Source: CAWCDJ01 sp963836015
Lineage (GTDB): Bacteria; Acidobacteriota; Terriglobia; Bryobacterales; Bryobacteraceae
Length of the DNA: 64,000 nucleotides
Direction of reading: 5' to 3'
NCBI GenBank assembly: GCA_963836015.1
Contig: CAWIIF010000004.1
Span: 1,240,001-1,304,000, forward strand
Shown: one piece after another, positions 37,584-45,932 of the stretch
Numbering within the stretch: position 1 is the first letter of the stretch
Layout: each line of letters starts with the position of its first letter
The notes under the pieces: model-generated
Told to the model about the DNA's origin: nothing
What the model saw: only the letters and a program-made list of their open reading frames with translations
The model's database searches: none
Program-made: the position numbers and the translations under genes

Positions 37584-40010
37584 TCACTCTTCCCGCATGA
37601 GTTTCGATGGATCGACGGCAAGCGCCCGCCGGGCCGGAATGGCGGACGCCGCAATGCCCAGCAGGGCCATCGTCAGTACCGCGCCACCCACCACTACCGG
37701 ATCGCCCGGATTCGCCTGGTACACGACCTGCCCCAGCAGGCGGCTTGCGAAAACTCCTGCCAGTAGCCCCAGCGCCGATCCCACACCGAGCAGCACCACT
37801 GGACGCCCTACCGCCGCTCTCATTACATGCGCCTTCCGCGCACCCAATGCCACGCGGATGCCCAGCTCTTTCATCCGGCGGCTCACGCTGTAGGAAGCCA
37901 TGCCGAAGATGCCCGTCACAGCCAGCATGGCTGCCAGCAGGCCCATGACGCCCAGCGCCACTGTCGCTGCCTGTGCCGGGAACAGCTCACCTTGCAGCGT
38001 AACGGACCAGCTCTGCACCGTGATCGGCACATCCGGCTCGATGCCGCTCAGTGTGCGTTCGAGCGCCGCCGCCATCTCGTTCGGCGCCAGCCGTGAGCGA
38101 ATCACCAAAACCATATCGCTCTGCTGGTTTTGCGGCAGTGGAAGATACACCACAGGCTGCGGCGACTCTTGCAGGTCGTGGTACTTGCCGTTTTCCGCCA
38201 CGCCCACCACTTCCGTCAGCGTTCCCCACAGAATGAACCGCTGTCCGATCGCCGGCATTTCGCCCCACATCCTCCGCGCGAAGGTTTGGTTCACGATCGC
38301 CACATGCGGCGCCTTTTCGGTGTCATGCCATGAGACATCCCGCCCGCCGAGTAGCCGGGTGCCGGCCGCCTCGAGGTATCCCGGCGACATCGTAAACACG
38401 TACGGCGCCAGCGCAGCATTGTTCAGCTTGAACTCGGTCGTCCCCGGCCGGAAAACCGGAATCCCATGCATCCCGCCGGTAAACGGCGTGCGGCTCACCG
38501 TGCCCGCCGCCGTCACCCCGGGGATGCGCCGCGCCGCCGCAATCAGCTCTTGCTTTTTCTCGACCGCCACGCCGGCTCCTTGTTCCCTCTCGCCCAGGTC
38601 CAAATCGGCCAGCACCACGCCCCGTGGCTGGATACCCAGCGGAACGTGGAGAGCGCGCACCATGCCGCGTACCGCCACCAGCGAAGCGGTTACGAGTAGC
38701 GTGCAGATCGCGATTTGGGCGCCCAACAATAGGTCCCGCAGGGCAAACCGGCGCAAGTGCACTGAATTCGCAGATCCGCCCCTGATCATCTGCAACGGAC
38801 TGCTCAGCCACACCTGCTGCGCAGGAACCATCCCGAACAGCAGCGCGCTTCCCAGTGTTAATGCCAGACCTGCCAGGTACACACGCGCATCTACGATTGC
38901 CTCCAGATGCACTTCTTCCATCGGATGCCACCGGTTCAACACGCCCAGCAGCAGGTCCGCGCTCACCAGGCCCGCTGCTCCCCCCATCAGCGATACCATT
39001 ACCGCCTCTGTCAGCAGTTGCCTTAAGATCCGCCCCCGGCTGGATCCAAGCGCCACTCGGAGCGCCAGTTCCCGGCCGCGATCCGCCGCGCGCGCCGCAA
39101 ACAGAGTTGCCAGGTTCGCGCATGCCGCCGCCAGCACCAGCAGCCCCAGCAGGGTCACGCTGTAAAGAAACCCGCGAATGACGTCACCCTCGTCCCCGAT
39201 GAGTCCCGGATGGATCAGCCGCAGCGCCTGTCCATCGTCGGTCTCCGGATATTCCCTCGCCAGCTCGGCCGAAATCGCGTTCAAATTTTCCGTCGCCTGC
39301 CTCGGCGTCACACCCGGCTTTAGCCGGCCAATCACCGTAACAGCTACGGATGTCCGGCTATGTAGATAATCCGATCCCTCCAGCTGCTCTTCGTTCGCCA
39401 TTGGAATCCAGTAGTCCGGCCAGACAAACCGCTCCGTGCCGTGGAACCGCGCCGGCGCCACGCCAACGACCGTAAACGGATGCCTGTCGAGCTCCACGGC
39501 CGTCCCGACTACACCGGGATCGGCAGAAAACAAGTTTCGCCACAGTGTATCGCTCAAGACCACATACGGGGCTGAATTTGGACCATGCTCGTCCGCCCCG
39601 TGGAAGAACCGGCCCAGCTCCGGCTGCACCCCCAACAGATCGAAATAATTGCCGGTGACTTCATCGCCGTGGACCTTCCTCACCGAGTTACGCCAGGTCA
39701 GCCTCGCACCGGAATATCCATAGATCGCGGCCATCCCGCTGAAGGTGGTGTTCCGCTGCCGAAAATCCTCAAACGCGGGATACGACGTAGTCAGTAGCCG
39801 TCCGATCATCCACTCTTTATGGCGCATCTGATACAGGCTCTGGGGGTCGCTCACATCGAGCGGATGCAACAGGACCGCGTTCAGCACTCCGAAGACGACG
39901 ACGTTTGCCCCAATCCCCAGCGCCAGAGTGACTAAGGCTACGACCGTGAACGCGGGGGACTTCCGAAGCACGCGAAGCCCATAACGAACATCCAGCAGCA
40001 GGTTCTCCAT
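37584..40010 (-). CDS. Acidobacterial duplicated orphan permease (ADOP), FtsX/MacB-like
   Basis: An 808-residue membrane protein with duplicated MacB_PCD plus FtsX halves and eight or so membrane segments. The N-terminus (LLLDVRYGLRVLRKSPAFTV, then LALGIGANVVVFGVLNAVLL) is the mark of the TIGR03434 family, and the C-terminal half repeats the FtsX domain (RRMKELGIRVALGARKAHVM). Members lack a fused or adjacent ATPase. It starts 15 bases after the response regulator stop, so the two-component pair probably controls it. Likely role: export of a peptide, lipid or drug. Confidence 0.92.
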   Translation of the reverse strand: MENLLLDVRYGLRVLRKSPAFTVVALVTLALGIGANVVVFGVLNAVLLHPLDVSDPQSLYQMRHKEWMIGRLLTTSYPAFEDFRQRNTTFSGMAAIYGYSGARLTWRNSVRKVHGDEVTGNYFDLLGVQPELGRFFHGADEHGPNSAPYVVLSDTLWRNLFSADPGVVGTAVELDRHPFTVVGVAPARFHGTERFVWPDYWIPMANEEQLEGSDYLHSRTSVAVTVIGRLKPGVTPRQATENLNAISAELAREYPETDDGQALRLIHPGLIGDEGDVIRGFLYSVTLLGLLVLAAACANLATLFAARAADRGRELALRVALGSSRGRILRQLLTEAVMVSLMGGAAGLVSADLLLGVLNRWHPMEEVHLEAIVDARVYLAGLALTLGSALLFGMVPAQQVWLSSPLQMIRGGSANSVHLRRFALRDLLLGAQIAICTLLVTASLVAVRGMVRALHVPLGIQPRGVVLADLDLGEREQGAGVAVEKKQELIAAARRIPGVTAAGTVSRTPFTGGMHGIPVFRPGTTEFKLNNAALAPYVFTMSPGYLEAAGTRLLGGRDVSWHDTEKAPHVAIVNQTFARRMWGEMPAIGQRFILWGTLTEVVGVAENGKYHDLQESPQPVVYLPLPQNQQSDMVLVIRSRLAPNEMAAALERTLSGIEPDVPITVQSWSVTLQGELFPAQAATVALGVMGLLAAMLAVTGIFGMASYSVSRRMKELGIRVALGARKAHVMRAAVGRPVVLLGVGSALGLLAGVFASRLLGQVVYQANPGDPVVVGGAVLTMALLGIAASAIPARRALAVDPSKLMREE

Positions 40011-40025
40011 GAATGGCAGGCCCTC

Positions 40026-40712
40026 TCAAGATGCGAAGCGGTAGCCGACTCCGCGCACCGTGTGGATGTAGCGCGGGTTCTGGGGAGTCTGCTCCAGTTT
40101 CTGGCGCAGCCACGCCACGTGCACGTCGATCGTGCGCGACGACACCCCCGGCTGGTATTCCCACACCGCCTCCAGCAGTTCCTCGCGAGTAACCACCTTA
40201 TCGCGCCGCTCGATCAGGTAGCGTAGCAGCTCCATTTCTTTGCCCGCAAGGCTCACGGGCGCGCCGTCTTTGTCCACCTCGTTCCTCACGAAATCCACGG
40301 TGACACCGTCAAACTGGTACTTCTCGATGCGCGCGCGATTCTCTTTCCGTACGCGCCGCAGCAGAGCTTCGATGCGCGCCATCAGCTCGGGCGGCTCGAA
40401 GGGCTTGGTGAGATAGTCGTCGGCGCCGAGTTTCAGGCCTACCACTCGATCGGTGAGCAGCGATTTTGCGGTGAGCATGAGGACGGCCACGTCCTTACCC
40501 TGGCGGCGCAGCTCCTTGCAGACATCCAGGCCGCTCATGCCCGGCAGCATCACGTCCAGAATCAGGAGGTCGAAGGGTCCCGCGGCGGCGCGCGCCAGCC
40601 CCGACGGGCCGTCGCCCGCACTCTCGACGTCGTAGCCTTCCGCCCGCAACAGGTCGGACAGGGTGAGCACCAGGCCCGGCTCATCCTCGACTAAAAGAAT
40701 GCGCGAGTTCAT
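40026..40712 (-). CDS. OmpR-family response regulator
   Basis: A 228-residue regulator with receiver (D10/E11 acidic pair, phosphoacceptor D53 in LLILDVMLPG, lysine in LTAKSLL and YLTKPFE) and a winged-helix DNA-binding domain (about 130-226; SSRTIDVHVAWLRQKLEQ, IHTVRGVGYRF). Its start lies 32 bases inside the end of the kinase gene, so translation is coupled. Direct GTTAAGG repeats in the divergent promoter are a likely binding site. Confidence 0.94.
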   Translation of the reverse strand: MNSRILLVEDEPGLVLTLSDLLRAEGYDVESAGDGPSGLARAAAGPFDLLILDVMLPGMSGLDVCKELRRQGKDVAVLMLTAKSLLTDRVVGLKLGADDYLTKPFEPPELMARIEALLRRVRKENRARIEKYQFDGVTVDFVRNEVDKDGAPVSLAGKEMELLRYLIERRDKVVTREELLEAVWEYQPGVSSRTIDVHVAWLRQKLEQTPQNPRYIHTVRGVGYRFAS

Positions 40713-42441
40713 GTCCTTTTTCCGGGGGCGCCGCCGGAATGCGCACGATGAATTCGGCGCCTTTGCCCGGTTCGCTCTTCACCGAAACCGTACCGCCGTG
40801 CGCTTCCACGATCTTCTTGACCAGGCTGAGTCCCAGGCCGGTGCCGTGCACCTGGTTCTCCTGTGCGCGCCGGCCGCGGAAAAACGGATCGAACAGGTGC
40901 GCCTGCTCGTCGGGCGGAATGCCCGGCCCGCGATCCGCCACACGGACCTCCACCCAGATCCGCCCGCGCTCCACCACGCGTCCGGCGAACAGCCCAATCC
41001 AGCCGCCGCCCGCAGCCCCGTACTTCACCGCATTGCTGATGAGGTTGCCCAGCGCATGCTCGAGCGCCGCCGGGTCGCCCAGGATCAACGGCAGCCCGTT
41101 CTCGACATGCTGCTCCACTGTGCAGCGGCCGGATTGGATCGCGGCGCCGCCCGCTTCCAGTGTATCGGCGATCACCGATTCGATCCACACGGGCCCGGGC
41201 TCCTGCACGATATGGCCGGCTTGCGCCTTCGAGAAGCGCAGCACCTGCTCCACCATCTGCTTCAGCCGGCCGCTCTCCTGGTGGATCAGCGCGCCGTACC
41301 GTTCGACGTGGGCCGGATCGCTGGCCACCCCGCCTTTCAGGTTGTACGCCGCGGTGTGGATCACAGAGAGCGGTGTGCGCAGCTCATGAGAGACACCGGC
41401 CACAAAATCCATCTGCAGTTCGGCCAGTCGCTGCGAGCGGCGGGTGAAGCGGATCCAGGCGACCAGCGTTCCGAACATCAGCAGCAGGACGCAGGAAGTG
41501 ACGCCTACGCTGCGCAGCCGCGCCTGCGCCACCACGGCCTCGAGAGACCCCGCCCGGTGGCGCACGTACATTTGCCAGCGGCCGAAGCCCGGCCCTCCGG
41601 ACGTGCCGCGACCGCCCATCGATGCGCCGTGGCCCATCACCAGGTCGAACGGATTTCCGAACAGCGATACGGAGGCGTCCGAATTGGCCATCACCTGGCC
41701 GGGATCGCCTCCGCCGGCCCGGTAAATCACGATGGGTGTGGACGTCCGGGTCATCACTTCCACCTGGTATTCCAGGCTGCCGCCGGCGGCGACGTAGCGC
41801 TGCACGAGTTCCGGGAGGAGCACGTCGCGAACGTAAGGGAGGTTCAGCTCGAAGATGCTCCAGGCGATCTCCCGGCGTGCAAATGGCACAGGCCGCGCGG
41901 TCGTTAACAGCGGCAGCTCGAAGACGGTGCCTTCATTATCCGGCGAGCTATCGAACGACTGAGGCCCGCCCGGACCCGCCAGGCCCTGCTCCATCTTCTC
42001 CACCCGCGCCCTCAACCAGGCCCAATTCTCCGGCCACTTCTCCGTGCGGAAAGCGCTGCCCGCCGGGTCCAACGTGCGCAGAATCAGTTGGCCCTTCGCG
42101 GATTCCGCGATGGCGATCTGCTGGAAGATCGGGCCGTGGCGGGCGGCCGCCCTCCACTGCTCGTAGCGTGCGATCATCGCGGTTTCAGCTGACTCGGCGT
42201 CGGGGGCACGCCCGTTCACCGGCAGGACCGCGCGGCACGCCGCGCCGATTTCCGAGTTGAGGTCCTGACTCAAACGGTTGAGGCTCGCCTGGAGGCTGTC
42301 CTGCAGCCGCTCGCGATCGGCCACGGCGACCGCCCCGATCCAGCGGTACTGCAGCACTCCCAGCACTCCGCAGAGCGCGAACAGCGCGCCCACGAAGAAC
42401 CACGAGGCCAGCGCCCGCCGTCGATCCCGCCCGATTTGCAC
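40681..42441 (-). CDS. Membrane sensor histidine kinase
   Basis: A 586-residue kinase with an N-terminal membrane helix (SWFFVGALFALCGVLGVLQY), a periplasmic sensor of about 290 residues, and a second helix near 320 (SVGVTSCVLLLMFGTLVAWI). HisKA follows with H352 (VSHELRTPLSV), then HATPase_c (LGNLISNAVKYG, VADRGPGIPPDE, GTGLGLSLVKKIVEAHGG). No HAMP domain is evident. It is the first gene of the kinase, regulator and ADOP permease operon, so the sensed signal is probably the permease substrate (inference). Confidence 0.93.
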   Translation of the reverse strand: MQIGRDRRRALASWFFVGALFALCGVLGVLQYRWIGAVAVADRERLQDSLQASLNRLSQDLNSEIGAACRAVLPVNGRAPDAESAETAMIARYEQWRAAARHGPIFQQIAIAESAKGQLILRTLDPAGSAFRTEKWPENWAWLRARVEKMEQGLAGPGGPQSFDSSPDNEGTVFELPLLTTARPVPFARREIAWSIFELNLPYVRDVLLPELVQRYVAAGGSLEYQVEVMTRTSTPIVIYRAGGGDPGQVMANSDASVSLFGNPFDLVMGHGASMGGRGTSGGPGFGRWQMYVRHRAGSLEAVVAQARLRSVGVTSCVLLLMFGTLVAWIRFTRRSQRLAELQMDFVAGVSHELRTPLSVIHTAAYNLKGGVASDPAHVERYGALIHQESGRLKQMVEQVLRFSKAQAGHIVQEPGPVWIESVIADTLEAGGAAIQSGRCTVEQHVENGLPLILGDPAALEHALGNLISNAVKYGAAGGGWIGLFAGRVVERGRIWVEVRVADRGPGIPPDEQAHLFDPFFRGRRAQENQVHGTGLGLSLVKKIVEAHGGTVSVKSEPGKGAEFIVRIPAAPPEKGHELAHSFSRG

Positions 42442-42468
42442 GTCTATCTCTACCTTACCTTTGCGCAG

Positions 42469-42517
42469 CTTAACGCGCCGCCCGCCGAGAGTAAAGACTG
42501 CGTTAAGGATGTTAAGG
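42469..42517. promoter_or_regulatory. Direct and inverted GTTAAG boxes in divergent promoter
   Basis: GTTAAGG occurs at 42502-42508 and 42511-42517, nine bases apart in tandem, and the complement CTTAAC at 42469-42474. Tandem half-sites about one helical turn apart are the usual target of OmpR-family dimers, and the gene for one lies in the operon to the left. Both the kinase operon and the TonB-dependent receptor could be controlled from here. Confidence 0.5.
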
Positions 42518-42569
42518 TTCGCCGCGATCGGGAAACTATTCCGCCCGCCGCCGCTACTTTACAGGTGAC

Positions 42570-45500
42570 ATGGCCGAACAACGCATTTCGAAGGGGCTCG
42601 CATGGCTGCTGGCCGGCTCGCTCCTCGCCTCCCTCGGGATGGCCTCGGAATATCACGGCACGGTCAATGCCGGGGGCCAACCGCTTCCCGGCGCCACCGT
42701 CAGCGCCGCGCGGGGCGACTCGAAAATCGTCACCACCACCGATGAAAAGGGCGCCTTCTCGTTCCGCGACCTGCCTGACGGCAACTGGACGATCGATGTC
42801 GAAATGCTCGGATTCGAAAAGTTGACACGCGAGGTGGGTGTGGCGCCCGACGCGCCCCCGCCCGCGTGGGACATGAAGTTCCTCTCCGAGGCCGCGCTCA
42901 CCGGCGGCCTCGATCATGGCGGGAGTGTGGTCCCCCCTACCCGCGCGGCGAATTCCTTCCCCGCAGCGCCTCCCGCCACCAGATCCACCGCTCGCGCGGA
43001 CTTCCAGAGGACCTCGGTCACGCAATCCGCCGAGAGCAGCACATTCTCGAGTGAAGGCACGATCAAGACCGAAGAGGCGGCCGACCTCAGCCAGAGCTCC
43101 GCCAATTCCTTCATCGTGCAGGGCAGCGTCAGCAGCGCGGCCGGCATGGGCGCGCAGAACGATTGGGGGCCTCCCGGCGGACCCGGCATGATGCCCATGA
43201 TGATGGGTGGAATGGGTGCGCCCGGAGCCGAGGGCCTGCCCGGAGCGCCGGGCGCCGCCATGGCTTCGGCCGGCGGTGGGGGACGCGGCGGACCGGGAGG
43301 CGGCGGGCCTCCGGGTGGCATGATGGGCGGACCCGGTGGCGGCGGACCTCCCGGAATGGGCGGACCCGGCGGAGGCCGCGGCGGCTTCGAGGGCGGCGGC
43401 CGTGGAGGACGCGGCGGTCCCGCATGGCAGGGCCGGCCGAATGCGATGGCCTTCGGCAACAACCGGCGCGATCCGCGAAACTCCTATATGGCATCGGCCA
43501 ATTTCAGCCTCGACAACTCGGTTTGGGATGCACGGACCTTTTCCGTCACGGGCGCCAACGTTGCGAAGCCCTCCAACGCCATCGGCCGCGGCGGCGTGAT
43601 GTTCGGCGGACCGTTGCAAATCCCCGGCCTCATCAGCGCTTCCAAACGCATCCTGTTTACCTTGAACCTCGAGTTCCAGCGCAACCGCACCGGCACGGTT
43701 TCCGACCCGGCCACGGTTCCCACCGCGCTCGAACGCACCGGCGATTTCTCGCAAAGCGCCTACACCATCTACGATCCATCCACGGGCAGCCCGTTCCCCG
43801 GCAACCGGATCCCCGCCACCCGTTTGAATTCGACGTCGCTCGCGCTGCTCGACTATTACCCGAACCCCAATCTTCCCGGCGCTGTGCGCAACTACCAGAC
43901 GTCGTGGACCGGCGGCAACAACTCGCACAACTTGAACTCGCGCATCTCCAACGTGCGCATCGGCGGCAAAGACCGGCTGAACTTCGGGCTCGGCTACCAG
44001 GGCAGCAACACCGTCACCCCCAACCTCTTCCAGTTCATCGACACCGGCTCGGGACGCGCCATCAACTCGAACCTGGCCTGGGCGCACAACTTCAGCACCA
44101 CGCTCATCAACAACGTGAACTACACGTTCAGCCGGATGCGCCAGGAGTCCTCGCCCTACTTTGCCGACCGCGAGAACGTGGCGGATTCGGTCGGCATCCT
44201 GGGCACCTCGCAGAACCCCATGAACTGGGGACCCACCAGCCTCAGCTTCACCAACTTTGCCGGGCTCAGCGACGGCAACGCATCCCTCAATCGCAACCAG
44301 ACCAGCTCGGTGGGGGACAGCCTGCTGTGGGTACGCGGCCGGCACAACCTCACGTTCGGCGCCGACTACCGGCGCCAGCAGTTCAACCAGTTCGCCGATA
44401 CCAACGGCCGCGGGGCGTATTCCTTCACCGGCTCCGCCACCAGCCTGCTGGTGGACGGTGTGGCACAGAGCGGCACAGGATACGACCTGGCCGATTTCCT
44501 GCTCGGCATTCCGGCCACCGCCTCCATCCGCTATGGCAACCCCGACAAATATCTCCGCGGCGGCGGCTACGATTTTTACATCAACGACGACTGGCGGATC
44601 ACGTCCCGGTTCAGCCTGATCCTCGGCCTGCGCTGGGATTACGCGGCGCCCGTCACCGAGCTGTACAACCGCCTGGTGAACCTGGCGATTGCGCCCGGCT
44701 TTTCCGGCATCACGGCGGTGGAGCCCGGCACGGCGGGTCTCTCCAGCGGGCTGATCAACCCCGACCGCAACAACTTCTCGCCGCGCATCGGCTTTGCCTG
44801 GCGCCCGTCCACCAAGGGTTCGCTGGTGGTTCGCGGCGGCTACGGCATCTACTACAACACCTCGGTCTACAACCTGGTGGCATCCAACATGGCGCAGCAG
44901 CCGCCCTTCGCGCAGTCCCTGAGCGTGTCGGGCTCGGCGGCCGATCCGCTGAACATCCAGAGTGCGTTCCTGCAGGCCACCACACAAGCCTCCACCAGCA
45001 CCTTCGCCGTCGACCCGAACTACCGCATCGGCTACGCCCAGACATGGAACCTCTCGATCCAGCACGACCTGCCGCTCCACATGTTCGGCACTATCGGCTA
45101 CCTCGGCACCAAGGGCACGAGGCTCGACCAGCAGTTCATCCCCAACTCGGTGGCCCCCGGAGCGGTCGAATCGATCTACCCGCACAGCTTCATCTATGAA
45201 ACCTCCGGCGGGAACTCCATCTACCACGCCGCGCAGTTCCAGTTGAACCGGCGATTCACCAGCGGCATCATGGCGCACGCCTCCTACCAGTTTTCGAAGT
45301 CCATCGACGACGCCGGAACCGGAGGGCGCGGCCAGGGCAATACGCCGGTGGCCCAGGACTGGCTCGATCTGGTCGCCGAGCGCGGCCTGTCGAGCTTCGA
45401 TTCGCGCCATAACCTCTCGCTCCAGATCCAATACTCCACCGGCATGGGGGTCTCGGGCGGCACCCTGCTGAACGGCTGGAAGGGCAAGCTTTTGAAGGAT

Positions 45501-45932
45501 TGGACCGTCACGAGCGACATCAACCTGCACAGCGGGACCCCCATCACCGCGCTGGTGGGCGGCAACCTCTCTCAGATCGGCGGGACCGCCGTCTCCAACA
45601 TCCTGCGCGCCGATGCGACGGGCCTGCCGGTCGAAGCGGCGGGGATGCTCTTCAACACGGCGGCCTTTACCGCTCCGCTGGCGGGCGACTGGGGCACTGC
45701 CGGGCGCAACACCATCCCCGGCCCGACGGTCTTCACGTTGAACGGCAGCCTGGGCCGCATCATCCGCTTCGGCGAGCGCCGCAGCGTCGATATCCAGCTC
45801 CGCGCGCAAAACGCGCTCAATCACGTCACCATTACGAACTGGGGCGCGGTGCTCGGCTCCAGCAATTACGGCCTCGCCACCACCGCGGCCCCCATGCGGA
45901 CCATCTCTGTCAACGTGAGGTTCCGATTCTAA
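42570..45932 (+). CDS. Oar-like TonB-dependent receptor with Gly/Pro/Met-rich insert
   Basis: A 1120-residue outer-membrane protein. It has a signal peptide (about 1-26), a carboxypeptidase-regulatory-like domain (about 28-105; GQPLPGATVSAARGD, DLPDGNWTIDVEMLGFE), and a low-complexity segment (about 199-290) made almost only of Gly, Pro, Met, Ala and Arg. A large beta-barrel of the acidobacterial Oar-like type then runs to the end (YYPNPNLPGAVRNYQTSW, YDFYINDDWRI, NFSPRIGFAWRP, terminal FRF). No normal plug domain could be recognised; the Gly-rich segment lies where one is expected. It probably takes up a polymer fragment or a peptide. The next gene overlaps its stop by one base. Confidence 0.88.
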   Translation: MAEQRISKGLAWLLAGSLLASLGMASEYHGTVNAGGQPLPGATVSAARGDSKIVTTTDEKGAFSFRDLPDGNWTIDVEMLGFEKLTREVGVAPDAPPPAWDMKFLSEAALTGGLDHGGSVVPPTRAANSFPAAPPATRSTARADFQRTSVTQSAESSTFSSEGTIKTEEAADLSQSSANSFIVQGSVSSAAGMGAQNDWGPPGGPGMMPMMMGGMGAPGAEGLPGAPGAAMASAGGGGRGGPGGGGPPGGMMGGPGGGGPPGMGGPGGGRGGFEGGGRGGRGGPAWQGRPNAMAFGNNRRDPRNSYMASANFSLDNSVWDARTFSVTGANVAKPSNAIGRGGVMFGGPLQIPGLISASKRILFTLNLEFQRNRTGTVSDPATVPTALERTGDFSQSAYTIYDPSTGSPFPGNRIPATRLNSTSLALLDYYPNPNLPGAVRNYQTSWTGGNNSHNLNSRISNVRIGGKDRLNFGLGYQGSNTVTPNLFQFIDTGSGRAINSNLAWAHNFSTTLINNVNYTFSRMRQESSPYFADRENVADSVGILGTSQNPMNWGPTSLSFTNFAGLSDGNASLNRNQTSSVGDSLLWVRGRHNLTFGADYRRQQFNQFADTNGRGAYSFTGSATSLLVDGVAQSGTGYDLADFLLGIPATASIRYGNPDKYLRGGGYDFYINDDWRITSRFSLILGLRWDYAAPVTELYNRLVNLAIAPGFSGITAVEPGTAGLSSGLINPDRNNFSPRIGFAWRPSTKGSLVVRGGYGIYYNTSVYNLVASNMAQQPPFAQSLSVSGSAADPLNIQSAFLQATTQASTSTFAVDPNYRIGYAQTWNLSIQHDLPLHMFGTIGYLGTKGTRLDQQFIPNSVAPGAVESIYPHSFIYETSGGNSIYHAAQFQLNRRFTSGIMAHASYQFSKSIDDAGTGGRGQGNTPVAQDWLDLVAERGLSSFDSRHNLSLQIQYSTGMGVSGGTLLNGWKGKLLKDWTVTSDINLHSGTPITALVGGNLSQIGGTAVSNILRADATGLPVEAAGMLFNTAAFTAPLAGDWGTAGRNTIPGPTVFTLNGSLGRIIRFGERRSVDIQLRAQNALNHVTITNWGAVLGSSNYGLATTAAPMRTISVNVRFRF

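Noticed and set aside
43129..43494. Collagen-like structural protein as a separate gene
   Set aside because: The Gly/Pro-rich run is in frame with the receptor on both sides and has no start or stop of its own.
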